Source: Cliona cf. orientalis
Lineage: Eukaryota; Porifera; Demospongiae; Clionaida; Clionaidae
DNA: 64,000 bases
Reading direction: 5' to 3'
NCBI GenBank assembly: GCA_963930775.1
Contig: OZ005705.1
Coordinates: 2,976,001-3,040,000 of the forward strand
Shown piece after piece: positions 1-15,000 of this stretch (positions are counted from its first letter, which is position 1; each line of letters starts with the position of its first letter). Under the pieces are notes generated by a model that had not been told where the DNA came from, did not search any database, and saw only the letters and a program-made list of their open reading frames with translations. Made by a program: the position numbers and the translations under genes.

Positions 1-3000
1 GCAGACCTGTCTCAGTCACATCAAGTGTATACTCGGCTGACGCTAGCTCTATCTCTCTCAATTCCAGTCGGAGCAGCAGTAAGCTGACTCTGCCTAAAGA
101 TGAAGAATATGAACACTCGAAAGTTCGTGCCAGTGGACTTATTTCACAGTCTAGTTTTGAACAGCAACTGGAAATTATTGACCACTTGGTGGATGATGTT
201 GCAGAACAGAATGCATCCAAGCGAAATAAATCCAGTGGAAAAATAGAGGAGAGTAGCAGCTCTGGTGATGGGTATGAGTTGCCAACGCTTGGCAAGGTAG
301 CGAGCGCTCGCTCAAGTAACAGTGAGGGCTCCTCTCACAGTGATAGCCAGGACAACTTGGGAGTGTGGGACGATGTCAACTATGAGGAAGAAGACAGTGA
401 TGATCTGGAAGGTAACAGTAGGTACTATAGATAGAGGGAGCAGAGGGTGAGAGGGAGAGGGGGCTAGAAAGTGAGAGAGAGGGTGAGGGTTGGGAGGAAA
501 TGAGCAGGGGAGAAAACAGAGGGAGAGAGGAGGAGCTAGAAACTCAACGAATTGTCTACATGTATCTGTGCTTGCTAATGCCCTTAAGGTGCCAGATGGT
601 AGTATACATGTACTAGTTATAAGAGTCCATGCCAGTCCAAAATCCTGTACGTGTAGGCATGCTTTTGAATGTGTTGTGGTACAAATATCTATTTTACCAG
701 CGAGACAGGGAAATACTTCTAACAATGTAATACATCTGTAAGCAGTCACATTAACTTCATTTTGCAGCTGTTGTGCAAATTGAGCTTCTCAGTGCACACT
801 GACAGGAGCGCATAATGAGAAGAGGAGGGAGAGGGGAGGAGTGTGACATTACCACACATTTGATTAAAAATTCAAGTTTTTACCCACACTAGTCACGTTA
901 CTAAATTTAGCATGTTTATTTTCAAGACAAAGCAGACAAGCTTGGAGTTCCAACTTGTACAGCCAGATGATAAGGCTTTGGGAGCTTTTCCATGGATCTG
1001 AGAGCATGTCAAACTTGACCGAAGGTCCAATGAGCAGACCTGAAGCTCTGTGGAGCCTTGCGATTGCTAGCCGTGCCGATTCAGCCATTTGCCTTGATCG
1101 GCCAGAAATAATGCTTGATTGTTTTTCTAGCATAGCCTCAACCCTTTGCTACCTTGAAAGATAGCTTAGAGTCATCAAACTACTAGAATTGACCATTAAC
1201 CATCGTTTCTCTGGCCGATCGACGCGAATGGCTGAACTGGCGCAGCTAGAACAACTCACAGACGATCTCAAAGCTCCACAAAAAGCTTCAGGTCTGTTCT
1301 TTGGACTTCAGTAACGAGCTAGAGCGTTTTGCACCACATCCATAATCTCAGACCCACGGAAAGGTTCCCCAAAGCCTTGTCATCTGGTCATATAACTCCA
1401 AGCTTCTCTAGTCTCGTGCCCAGCCCCTCCTACGCACTCTGGGTGCATAGCATAGGAGGGGCTGGGCACGAGACTAAAGCTTAAAATAAATGTGCTAAAT
1501 AATATAGTAACACAACTAGCATGGGTAAAAGAACTTGAATTTTAATTAAGTGCATGGTTATTTCATGCTCCTCCCCTCTCCCTCCTCTTCTCATTATGCA
1601 CTCCTGACACTGATACTGTACTAAGCTGTGGAGACTGCTGTCAATAACACTATAGTCATCCTCTCTTTCCTCGAAGTCAGTCTATGCCTGTCTCCATTTA
1701 AAGTAGAACTCTGAAGCTCATACATGTACCACGCGCTATGTGCTAGTTCATACCGTTAGCTTATCACTTCATGACCCTTGAACTTGAGTATGCGCAGTTG
1801 AAGCAGCACATGGCATGGCTAGGTATGGTCAAGAGGTGTTATCACTATTTATTATGATGATGAGATGAAATCATTTGAGGATAGGCCAGATAACTGCTGA
1901 CAGACTAAGGATTAGCTGGGTATAGTATTAGTCAACAAAATTATATTTAGATGAGTACAAGTGATACGAATGGATGTTCTTTGGATCAAAGTGAGTTTGG
2001 AAGTGGCTCCATAAGAAGTTCAAACACGTACTTTGATAGATAGAGGTAGGTCTATCAGGTAGTTAGGAAATGCATTCCAAAGCCTTGCTACGCAGTTGAA
2101 GTAAAAATGCCTTGCTGTGGTGGTTCGACTGAAATAATGGTGGAGCTTGTTGACTTATGTTTGATGTTACAAATGTATTATTTTATTTTGTGGCTTTTAT
2201 TTGCTGTTCCTCTTGGTCATTTGCAGGAGGTGAGGTGGATGTGAAGGGTTCTCCAGGTGAACAAGATGAGAGTCTCTTGGACAACTGGATTAAGGAGCTC
2301 GAGTCTGGTATTAAGGGAATGGCCGACTTGACTGGAGCTCCAGCTGAGGTAATCAACACACACACACTAATAAGGCACATATGGACTGAGTGAGTCAGAG
2401 TGTTAGTGTATATTGTTATATCAAGAATATAGTAACTGTGTCTATTGTGTGTGTTTATATATACATACATGTGGTAGTTATGGGTAGGAATGTACATTAT
2501 TCCGTCTATTTTAATGCTGACAAGTAGGCATCGGGCCAATAATTATTTATGTGGTTCTTGTAATTGTGTATGCACGCGACAAGCTAGAGGCTGCGAATAC
2601 CACCCATTTTGGAATGGCTGCCCATTATTTACTTGATTCCACATCAGCAAAAATCAGTATACAAGATCAAGACTAAGAGTGATTTGTGTGCTTGGAAGGT
2701 TACTTATCGATTATCTATGTGATTATTGAGCAAGGAACTGAAAATTAAGGACAATGAGAATCATGATATAAGAGCTTTGAACTACACTAGCTCCTAATAT
2801 TACTAGGGCAACTTGTTACAGTGAAAGAAGCCTGGCAAGAAAAGGTTATTTTAGAAATGCAGAATAACGTCCAAGTTTAGGCATATTTTCTCAGTTTTTT
2901 TATAGTTTTGTATTGCTAGAGCCAGAGGGCAAAATTTGTAGGCGACTATAAAAATCTTATAGGTGACTATCACACATAGATACCTGTCAGTAGCCAATCA

Positions 3001-6000
3001 AATTGCAGTATTTATTACAGCTATGATCAAAATACCCACATGAATGGGTTGTACATGTATTTGTATCTATGCTTGAGGTTTGACGTGGAAACTGTCCTGG
3101 AGAAGACCAGGCTAGATGTATAATAGTGTGTGTGTGTGTGTGTGTGCTTATCCACTAGCAAGTCAATTAGTGCATACAAATTGCATGTAACACCTGTTGG
3201 TTCTCTGGCTAATTATTTTATTGGCAAGCAATTGCATTAGCTTCCATGTTGTACTGTAGAATGTAAGTAATCATTAATTATCCTGTTTGTGGCAGTCATG
3301 CTCTCTACCTCTCCTGCTCCCTGCAGTGTTTTGTGTGCAAGCTGCTAGTGCCAGCCCATAGCTAGTCAATCTGGTAGTAGATAGAATGACTGTGCAACTA
3401 TAATAATAATCATTATTTACATGTGTATGTACACGTATGCAATACCATGTCTTCTCCCTCTCCCTCTGTCGCTCTCCGTTCAGTCCCTCTCCCTCTTACT
3501 ACAACCCCCAAGGTCTAGAGTTTAATCACAGTGAAATATCATATTCCCCAATTCCATGGATTGCATGTACATGTACCTATATCAAAATTTATGCCACCCT
3601 CAGCTGTGAATGATACCCATAACAGTGATGATGTGTTGTTGGTTGTCTCCAGGGAGTCAGCCTCTCCCTACCCTTCCCCCTCTCTAACTAATGAATAATA
3701 ATAGTGTGTGTACACAATAGTGGAGAGGGAAGAAAGAAAATTGTAGGCTTCTCTCTCTCTCTCTCTCAATTATTTGTGCAGTAGATTCTGAATGTTCAAT
3801 AAATGTAGAGATGTAGTTCATATCTTGTTCAATAGATGTAGAAATGTAGTTCATATCTTGTATCCTAACATTAATTGTGCCCTAGCCTTTCCTGCTGCAG
3901 GTACACATATCTATTATGCACATAGTTACCAAGTATCCCAGAATGACCAGGACAGTCCTGGCCATGTCCCAAACGTTTCTGCTGTTGTCCTGCATTATGA
4001 TTTTGGCTTGGAGTCACAATGATGACATAGGAGTTTAAGGAAAATTAGGGTAGAACTATCTGCTAAGAGATATGTTACCCCACACAGGCGTAGAATTCTG
4101 TTCTCTAGCACTGATAGCACTACACGATGCGTTTATTTGTGGGTATGTCCTCAAGGGCATCAATGGGCTGGCCTGCATGCGAGACTGCAGCACAAAGTTT
4201 GGAAGGTATACTGCGCTGTCGAGTTCATCTCTGTGATTGAAGCATCGAAACTTGTTGCTATTGAGGTTGAGAGTCGGTCTTAGATTTTCATCTCTGTGAT
4301 TTCTGGTGCCAGTATCAATATGTACGCATTCTATTGATGACCTTGTAGCTACTACATGCACCTTTACACTATGCATCTACTGGGGATATAAAGTATTCAT
4401 ACTTATTCCAGATTATACATTCGAAACTTGGCAACTATTGTAATTGCAGTTTATTTCTGTATTAGTAATATAATCAAAGGAAGTTAGGAATAATAACCTG
4501 GAACGAGCCTGAGTTAGTCCTGAGAAAATGAAAGTGGTGTGTATTTGTGTGATATTGTGCCTGATGTGCATGCTCCTAACACCACTTGTTGAATGTAGTG
4601 GTGAAGGTCATCAATGTTGCAATCATTTGTAGTCTGCTGAGACCAGTTGGTAACTAAATCGAGGCTGATAGGGACAGTATTGACTCTTTTTATAGCCTGA
4701 TGCATACGTGGACTTTAATCATGATAGGGTAGCACCAACTGAGCCTGACACTAAGCGTTGCAGACATAACAGTTGATTTAAGTTGGCATGAAGCTGCACA
4801 AGATCCATGTGCTTATGATATTTCTTACTCTGCTTTAGACTCGTGCATTCAGTTATGCCATTGTGACTATATGTAGATCTAAGACTCACTCTGCCTAAAC
4901 AATTTCAGTGCATATCATAGGCAAAAACTTTACAATACCATACAGGCTTACCCACTGTCTTTCTGGCAGTGAGTAGAAGTAATAGAGCTAGCGAAAAGAA
5001 GGCTTGATAGTCTAACCACGTGGATACTCAATATTGACCAGTCATGAAACGAGGAATGACCATGAAAGTACGCTTTATCTCTTCTCTTTCCCTCCATGCA
5101 GGAGCCTGCTCCATCATCCTTGGATCAGCTTAGCTCTGGTGATCAGCAGTCTGCAGGGATCACCCTGACAGAGCTGAATGAGAAGGAAGTGGCCCAGCTG
5201 CAGCAGGACAGCAAGCCAGAGTCCTCTGCAGGTGTAGTTAAAAGGAGGATATCTCGTACAGAGAAAGAGAAGGTACAACAAAGCGGTGGCTTTGGGTTTA
5301 TTGACTGCATGTGCATGACTAAACTGTTGTTTTCCTTATAGTCTCGTCTGGCTTCTGTTCGGCTGTCTAGGAAATTCTTGGAAGGTAAGCTAGCTTAGTC
5401 ATAATCAATCTAATAATTAATATAACTAGGAAGAGCGCACATATGGGGAGAGGCACAGGCACATGGTAATGGTCGTCATGAAGTTAGGTTATTACATGGT
5501 AATGGTCGTCAAGAAATCATGTCGAACATGTAGATACAGACACCTTCAAATTTTGACACCTAACATAACATACAATGTTATGTGTATACACTGCACTTAT
5601 TGCAATAGTAGACTGCATGATAAGTAGCTTTAGTGGCTTTTGTGTCAATTGGCAACTGCCACAGGCACCAAAGAGGCTTTGCTGAAGGATAAAGCATGTG
5701 GCTGTGTGTGGCAGCACCTTGGCTTATTTATCTAACTTAGGCAACTGTCAAACCAAAGCACTGCCCGAGTTTTATCTAGAAATTTTCTGAGGTGGGGGGG
5801 GGGGGGGAAGATGGATCAAAAGGTATGCTCTAGACGTCAACCTCACAAATATACATTATGGGATTACTTTGAAAAAATTATGGACGTTGGTTGCTTATGT
5901 AGATGCATACAAACTTTGAAAGGGGGAGGGAAAAGTTCCCCCTCTGGTCCTGCATGTATGTAGAAAAACCCTGACTGCTGTCATGTGACCAACACATGTA

Positions 6001-9000
6001 CAACTGGTATGACTTAACAGGCAAATCTCATGCATGTTGCCACCAACGCATATCGCACGTTCCCATAAAATATGTGGCTGGATTTGGGAAAACCATAGAT
6101 TTTTCTATTATAGAGCTATAACTATTGCCAAGCTTTACATTAGGAGCTAGAGCGTTTTGCACCACATCCATAAAATGTATGGCATTTCGAAAAGCTAGGT
6201 TCGAACTTTGACGTGGATAATCAAGGGCTGCTTCTTTAATGCCTAAGAAGTTTAATAAAAATTAATGGTGAGTCTGTGTTAACTAGTTCTATGAATCCAG
6301 CTGCACCTAGTTAGCACCGCGTGCATAAGTTGTTACACTTTGTTATACATGCTCTGTACATTATAGACTAGGTAGATCAGCATAAAGGTTTGTTTCACCT
6401 TTTATTTCATGACTAGCCTCTGTAGACAACGGTAGCAATTTAAACAAAGGTTGTTTGATATGGATGTGGACTTTGGCGTACCGTATTTATTCAAATAGAA
6501 GCCACACCCCGAATAGTAGTGCCACACGCATGCGTGAACACAATTAAGTGGGAGTGGCCACGTTCATACGCCATGAATGATCGTCAGTTCGAGGCAAAAG
6601 CATGACAGAAGATGTCCCTGGCTTGGTTCTGCTTCTGTTTTTTGATCGTAATAACTCGACTGTTCGAAAGGTACCGTATAGTGGGAAACTTTTGAGGGAG
6701 AAAACTTTCACGAATTTCGCGATTTTTCCGCCATCCGCGAAAGTTTTCTCCATGAAATTCTAGGCATGCCACACCCATTATGCGACCAGTTTTAGCATTC
6801 CGTGAAAGATTTCTCCGCGAAATGCTCCTTTCCTACCGATCTGTGAAAATTTTCTCCCTCAAAAATTTCCCGCTATACGGTAGTCCTGAAAACTAGTCTA
6901 TCACAAGAAGATACCACCGGATCGGTGCAAAGGTATCCCTCCAAAATGAATAAAAGCCAAGAGCCGCCCTCGACTAGTAGCTGCACTCCAGCAAGGCTGA
7001 AATTAATAGTAGCCGCGGCTACTATTCGAATAAATACGATATTTCATTTTGACCTGAGGTACTAAAAATGGCGTATTGCACAAATTGTACGTTAGTCCAT
7101 ACATGTACAAAGGGTTTTCCCAAAGCCCGTCATATGTGTGCATTGCAGGTTAAAGTTTAATATATGCATGATTGCACAATAGGTGGGACATACCAATCCT
7201 GGTTTGATCTACATTAGGGCCGAGTCCATCTACCCGGTTTAAAAAGTGTTTGGCGTTTATAAAATTTTTGGTCTGTAATATGCCAAGCTCTATAGAGGCT
7301 CAGATTACCCTTTACTGTACCAGCTAGTGTAATGATTCTGAAACATGATGAAGTAGCTTAGTGCATATGCATACGACTGTATGTGCTGTTACTGAAAGTA
7401 CCCTTTGCCTGTGTTGTCACAAACAGCAAGTGCACATGCTGTTCATGAGTTGTGAAGTAACCAGTATATGCATGCATAGATTCTGAAGCGGTGATATGTT
7501 TGTCTTCTCCATAGTTATAATAAACACATGGCGTGGAATGATTCTTTTAGCTTCTTTCTTGCATTCTAGTCTCCGCAGATCCCAACATAGATGATCCTGT
7601 ACTACCCAGTAGTATTTTCGTTGGGGAGGTATCTAAGAAAGGCAGTGAGGGAAGCCTTTGGTCTAGTGCTACGTGTACGAAGAAGTAGTTTGTGAGGGAT
7701 AGTCTTTGACATCACTACTATTGTGATTCCATATATAACATTATTTACTACAACGAAATACAGCTACACGTTTACTGTATGCATCAATGCTCGGTGTCTT
7801 GAAATTAGTCGCAACAGTTACCAGTGCTTCAGTCTAGTAGCTCTATTTACAGTCTAGAATTGAATTGTTAGCTATCATTTGTCCGTTGATTCTGGCCAGA
7901 CAGAAATTATAGTATAGCAGACGAGTATGTGGAAAGATTCGACAGACAAGTTTTGAATTGAAAAGCTCTGCCTTTGGAGGACTGGCATTAAAAAGTGGTG
8001 TCTCTACACGTTCGCTGAGAATTGGCAGTGATTATACTCACAATAGTGCCAGAGAGTGTAAATATTCTCCGTGGGATAGTGCTTCTTTGGCCAGCACCAG
8101 TCTCCTCTATATAGCTGTACAGCTGAGCAGTTTTGTAGCTATCCCTAGAAGTAAGTTGTTGCAGCAGTGACTCCGAGCAGTGAGTGGGCTTGATCAACAG
8201 TCTTAAGATTGTTATGGCGTTCTTTGAAGGAACTCATCCTGAAATGACTGAGGCTGTGTTTGTGGAGACACTATTGGATAGCAAAAAAGACATGGAGAGC
8301 TCTCCTGTATCTCTTACCTCTGATATTGGCACCCAGTGTTTCACTGATGATAGGGAAACTTGCTATGGGCTCAAACACCTGGATGGTGAAGAAAGCTGTG
8401 GGCCCTCCAACTGGGACCTGGACCTTACCAGTCTAGAGGCAAAGGAGCTTGAAACTGTTTTTGAAGATGACATTCTGAGTGATTCTTCTAGCTACCGTGA
8501 ACGATCTGGTAGTACTTGTAGTATACCACCTGTCATCCGTGATCGTTCTGGTAGCACTTGGAGTACAATGACGCTGTATGATCGTGAAAGATCCAGTAGC
8601 AGTACTTCTGGTTATCGAGAGCGTTCCTACAGCAGTACATCTGCCTATCAGGAGACTGGCGTCAGCGGCACTTCTACTCACCGCCAACGTTCTTATAGTA
8701 TTGCTTGTGGCTATCGCCAACGCTCTGCCAGCATAGGCAGTGTTATACCGAATCCTCTACAGCAAAGCCACCGCCTCTCCATTCAGTATATGAAGAGTGC
8801 GTTTACTTTTTTAGATCCAAAAGGTAAGTCATCTATAGCACAGAGTTAGGATCCCCCTGTGGTGCATGCATACAGTGTATGTACAACAGCAATACTGAGT
8901 TGTTTGTTGGCGTGCTTTTGTAGCTGTATTTTCTTATTCAGGCATTCACAGCAAGCAGCCCAGTTGATATTATAGCCATTGTTCTAACCAGTTATTTGAA

Positions 9001-12000
9001 CATGGTTGCAGTGTAGTAATTGACCACTTCAATGGGATTAAATGTCCACCATATGCATTGAACTGTCAAGTAGGATAGTATTTCACCTTCTGTCTTGTCA
9101 ATGACAACCAAGTTAATTCCCTTTGCTTTTCTCAGTCAGCTGGGATAACTGTGTAGGTGGGAGTTGATGACTTGAAGTTGGTCCAAGTTTTATCCATGCT
9201 TGGCAATCCTGCCATTGCTGCGTGTCTGTCTCTCATTTGGTAGCCACCTGTACGTACATACCCCACTAATTACACATGACATGTAGACATGCCATATGCC
9301 AATGGATATACATCTCTCCCCTACCCCCCTTTCATACACTCTACACTGGTATACATGGACTCTTTTGTTAAGTCTTTCCTACAAATTTATTTAATTGGAT
9401 AAGTACAAATCCATAGACCTTGTACCTAATGTCTTACCCTCCCTCTCAGATGCCGAGGACCCGGACTTGGACTCCCTTTTAGCTGATCTCTGTCAATTAG
9501 AAGAAGATACTAAAACTCAGTTGGCCAATGCCACAAATGCACTGGAGTCAGAAAAGCCCAATGCTCAACCTCCACCCAGGTATGTATCAGAGCTGTGTAT
9601 AGGTATATACCATATTTCCTCAATCAGATGCCGCAGCTACTATTTTTTTACCTTCTGCTGAAACTAGCGGTGATTACTCGAGGGTGGCAACGAAACTTTC
9701 ATAGTTTGGTTACTGCTTGCATATATGTCATGCGTGAATAATGAAAAAAAATTGTGCAGCAACTGTTCGCCATCTTTTCGGTATCTTCCACTGCCGCTAG
9801 CTTGAACGCAGCATCGTACGATCTCTTCCTCGCAGACATGATTGCATACAGTAACGCCACTCCACACCGTTTAAGGGCGTGGCAAGTGGGCTCTAATTAG
9901 AAACTGTAGTGACAGTTTGAGGGTGGCGACAATATCGAAAGCTCAGACACGTGAAGCTAGTGGTGACTATTCGACTGATAGAGGAAGTACAGCTAAGTTA
10001 ATTACTTGGTATAGTGGTAGTAATTATAAGTTGATGCGACAACAAAATTAATGCAGCCCCTCCAGTCAAGGTGGGAAAGGTATGTCCAGTGACGACTTTG
10101 TCCAGTTCATGGAGTCACTGCAGACAACCAAGAACCTCATCATGGACCCCTCCAGGAGTGTATCCACCTCAACGTATGCAAAGATCACCATACGTACGTT
10201 CACAATAGCAGACTTAGTAATAATTATGTGGACACTCTCACACTATATGCATATTCTTAATCCACAGCTCCCAAAGAGCAGAGTCCTGAGAGACAGGTGG
10301 AACCTGAACCGAGTGAAGAGAATCCCGCTGACTTCTTCTCTAGGGAATCTCAGCTCATTCGCTCCAACTCTCAGGGCAGTAATATGCTCTCAACAAAAAG
10401 AAACTCTTCACTTCGAAGGAGCAAGCGACCAGGAGACTTGGCAAACTCCAGCTCTCAGTTGAACTATGATGTGAAGGAAAGTGTCAGGTCACCAGAACAT
10501 GTAAGAGTTATAGATACGAGGGGTCAATGGAGTGTACTTTCATGTTAATTAGTGGTCATGGATGACTAATTGACTTCTGAATTATAGGATGCTGTGCGCA
10601 AACAGCTGGATGAATTTGCTGAGCAGCTGACTGTGGATGAATCACTGACACCTGTAAGCATCCTGCATGCTGTGAAAAAGGGGATTAAATTTTTAAACCT
10701 TTTTCTTTTACTTTTAGGAGCAGCAAGCCAGTAAACTTAAAAACGAGAAGCTTAAGATAGCCATGTTGAAACTCAAAGAGGCATCTGTGCAAAAGGTGGG
10801 ATATATTGTATACATTGTACAGTAGTGTACTCCAATTGGGTATACTTAACTATTGTGCGTGTACGTGTACGTGTACGTGTAGATGGTGCTGAAAGTGCAC
10901 AATGTAGATGGGAGCACTAAGATGGTGGCCATCCATGAAGTAATGAATGCTCGTGATGTGTGCATCTTGCTAGCGGAGAGGAACCACCAGGAGATTGGAC
11001 CCAACTGGACACTGGTTGAAAAGCTTACTGATCTATACCTAGGTATGAGTGCCATGTACTGGTCCGATTCAACTATGATTACGTTCGTATGCATAGCTGC
11101 TCGTGCAGCCATGTGTGAGTTGACTTTGGGGATCATTTGACCTTATATTATGCATGTATGGTATTTAATCAGTACTGTTGATATACTAATGCTTGAGCGC
11201 TTAATGCAAAAACAAATTATAGCTGTGAAGTCTACATGCAGCAAATAGCAAATACCCACTGCCTGGTATGTTTGACTGATAATCGATTTGCTTCCTTATA
11301 GAGCGCACCATTGAAGACCATGAGAAGGTGCTCCAGTGTCTGACCCACTGGCCTCGTACACACAACAACCATGTTCTCTTTAAGAACAATCCAGAGAAGT
11401 ACTACCTCCTAAAGAGGCCTCAACTACTGATGCCCTCTTCCCATGTCTACTCGAGTGTCAATACCTCCAGAACTGCCTTCTCAGAGGAACAAAAGAAGAA
11501 TATCATTCTAAAGGTAAGCTACAACTCTGGTAGACATGAACCATGTATGTGGATCTAATGACAGACAGTAACTCTCTTTATATAAATGTGCAGGAATTAT
11601 TTCAGAGCAAAATTCTTCCAAAGCTGGAAGGAGAGCTGCAAATCAGAGATGGAAAGAAGAGTGGATGGAAGAAATACATGTTCTCCTTGAGAGCTTCTGG
11701 CCTGTACTACTCTAAAGCAGGAAAATCACTCGCTAGCAAAGATATCAGCAGACTAGTGGAGTGGAAGGATGTCGAGTGTTACACTGGAAATCAGTACAAG
11801 AAGTTTTACAGGGCACCTGGCCCCTTCTGCTTCTCCCTTGTAGTGAGTAAAGTATTGCTTTATTCTGGACTGTGTTGCATTGCTGTCCAACAATGTAATT
11901 CATATTTAATGATCGTGTTTGTTCTTTCAGCCCGATGGTCCTCTGCACAAGGTAGAGAAACAAATTATTCACCTATGTGTGCCATCAAGGCATGATCTGC

Positions 12001-15000
12001 TAGCATGGATGACTGGAATCAGACTGGCCAAGGTAAACCTAAAACGTAATCTAGCTAATGCATAAATGTAGCAATAATTAGGTGAGCCAACCAAGAGGAT
12101 ATAACTGAGGACAAAAGTACTCATAGAAAGTATGACCAGTAGTGTTCACAATTCGTAAAATTGGCATTCATAAATCTTTGCTTATCACAGTGATCACTGC
12201 AGTGGCACATTTAGAGGATTTTTTATTGAAACCTCTTTGTGCTGATGATTATCCTAGATCTCAGTATGGATCAGGAGAGGCTTGTTGGTTTCTATGGAAT
12301 CTTCTTCCTAGATAAAAAAAAACTTGCTATGGCTCACCTCGGAATAATTTTGGATTGAAAATGGATTGATAGACCTTCAGATCTGCCGTTTTATTTTGGA
12401 TATTGCCTGGGATGGGCATGGTGTAGTGAAGGTGGGCGTGGTTTGCTAATTTTTCGTACACGTGATGCAAAAACAAAAATAAAACTACAGGATCCCAATA
12501 CAGCCCACTCACTAGCGGCTACATAATTATAACTAGAGCTCTCTCGAGCACAAAACCCTCGGCACGCTGCATGGCATTAGCTACATGCTTCAACAGTTGC
12601 ATGCAGAAAAGGGGGTAGCTAATTATAAAGGGCTGAGGCCAGGGCGAGACAGGGATGAGGCTAATGTTATACTTGCACAGCAGTGTTATTCAAGACGGTT
12701 CAACAGCTCATAGCAGCAACAACCCTATAGCGTATTACGGTATCGAACTCCACACTGTGGTGTTGACATCAACTCACCTTCCTCACTGTAGCCTAACCTC
12801 CAATTCTTGGTGACTTAGCTAGCTACATCTTAACTTGAAGGACTATGATGCAAAGCCTTGGCACAAATGCAAGACTGAAGTACACTGAGCAATATTGCAT
12901 GTCCAATATTAACTCAACTCACTTGGTTTCAAGCACTTTAATTCCATGCATGCATACAAGCCAGAGAGTCAAAGGCTAGCTACCACAAGAATACAGGCAG
13001 CTAAACCTTAGAATTGAAAAGAAGCCACGATCATCAAAAGCTCGCTGGTTGACTGAGCGGCGGGATTGATGCAACCGCGCATGCGCTGAGGGTTTTAGAC
13101 GTACATACCGTATATAGCGCGCAACCTATTTATACGTTAAGTCAGTGCTATCGCTAGCTCAAAGTCAAGAAGCTTAGAATTGGCAAATGACGCCAAAACT
13201 GGCGAACAAAGCGTTTTCGGAGAAATCCACACAAATCATGAATTGGGAACGCCATAAGGAACCTTGCAACACAGCAAATTGGACTCACAAACGAGGTATG
13301 TAGCAGCTAGCGTGGTAACAGACAGACAGACAGACAAACCAACTACCGCAACCCTCGCGCATGCGCCGAGGGTTAATAATATATTATAGTACCTGTATGT
13401 TAGATACCAAGTCCGAGGGATCTACAGTAGGAGACATAAAAACGGTGATATTTCCGTCCCGTCCCGTTCCGTTAACAAAAAATGGGAACTGAGTGGGAGG
13501 TGGAGCAGGCGACAAATGGTGCAACCAATTACGCAAACCGTAGCTAGGTCGAACTACACGCCAGAGGAGTCCAAGAAAGCCGAAAGGAGTACTACTTCAG
13601 TCGATCTGCTAGTTGTAGATGCGATTTGAATCGATCAGTGATCCGAGGTCGATCGATTAACGATAGCGAAAATCTTTCGCAGTCGAGCGGCAATCGCAAA
13701 ACATGCTCAAATCAGAAGAGCGGCAGCAGCACAGTGTCCCACGGAAGTTTAAAAGACAGTGGCAGTGTAAAACCATCAATTCTAGGTCCACAAGACGTTG
13801 GTAAGACACGCCCAACGTGTTAATTGATTGCCTGCGCGCACGAAACGGGAACTGAACAGCGAACGGCATGGACGTATTCCGTTTAGATGGAACGGTACGG
13901 AATGGAAACGTCACCATTTTTATGCCTCCTACTCTACATGATTTATAGACCTATAGGCCCGAGGCTGTAGCATCCTGAGTGGAACAAGGGTGTTACTAAG
14001 GGCCTGAGGGTCTCTAAAGAGCGTAGATCCTGTTGGATGAGGTATCTAACTTATTTTGAACATAGCGACTTGAACCATGGCAGCAAATAGGATAAAACAT
14101 AGAGTCAAAGCTAGTTAGAAGAACTACGAGTTAGCGACAAACCCTAGTGCCTAAACAGCTCTCAGTCACCAACACTAACACTCAACAATGCCTCTGGGTG
14201 TGGCCAAACGTGTCAGCTCCATGAATCCAGTGCGAGCATGCATGTTGTTTCCTAGATCATTATCATAGTGATCACATGAAGATCATAAAAAATACGGAGC
14301 TCAAGCTAGTGCCTGGAGCACTAAGTACATGTAGGTTAGTAGCACTGTTTTAACCAATGGGATAGCAGGATTCTCAATAGCTATATTCTAAGAATGGGTC
14401 GTGAGGATTCTGCACTCCAGTGCTTTATTATTGCACTGTCATAATAATATGGTTACATGATCAGTGCATCAAGGTTTCGTGACAGGCACAGGATTCCACA
14501 GACAAGTTATGTTAGTGTGACACAATGGAATAGTATGAGTACTGCAAAATCAGAGGGCATAATGAACATTGAATGGTATCACATTTGCTGGCATTAACAT
14601 GAATTGCTAATCCATACAGCACTCGGTCCAACTACAACAAGACTACGAAGACACCAAGGCGGAAATGCCATGGTTACAGTTAGAAGAAGAGAACTTGGAT
14701 GAAGTTAAACCATCTCCACCAGCTGCTAAGGCAAAGAAGCCAGAAATTGAACAACCGGCAACTGTGGTGAGAGAAGGAAGGGATGGAGGGGGAGAGGGAG
14801 AAAATGAGGGAGTGGTGAGGGGTGGAGAGGGAGGGAGGGAGGGAAATAGGAATAATTATCAATAGCTGATTGAATTCTTTCATTCTACAGTCTAATGGAA
14901 AGGAAGCAAGTTCACAGGACCTCAGTAAGAAGCCCAAGACATTCAGGGGTTCCATCCAGACAAAAACGGACAGTTATGTTGGGTCTGTCAGGGGATCAAT

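Larger units (their letters stand above)
412..2226 (+). other. MRL intron holding a fold-back element
   Basis: Intron between phase-matched exons (donor GGTAACAG at 411/412, acceptor TTGCAG before 2227). Its main content is the inverted repeat at about 766-1630 with a small palindrome inside it. The flanks look like ordinary AT-rich intron and contain no convincing exon. Confidence 0.7.
5385..8213 (+). other. Intron / upstream region of the alternative MRL exon, with nested TA elements
   Basis: Holds a G-run at about 5794-5807, the nested TA-flanked elements at 6481-7039, and about 1.1 kb of AT-rich sequence before the alternative exon, where its promoter would lie. A 50-nt exon-like block at 7579-7628 was considered and set aside because its phase does not fit. 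Confidence 0.5.

Noticed and set aside
7579-7628. 50-nt exon-like block (DPNIDDPVLPSS) with acceptor and donor in the MRL 5' region
   Set aside because: It accepts phase 1 but ends in phase 0, while the next exon at 9450 needs phase 1; inclusion would shift the frame. It may be an unused or poison exon.
10082-10173. Extended exon 10057-10173 of the MRL gene using the donor at 10174
   Set aside because: It ends in phase 2, which leads to an immediate stop in the next exon at 10268; donors after 10079 or 10157 keep the frame. The correct choice needs cDNA.
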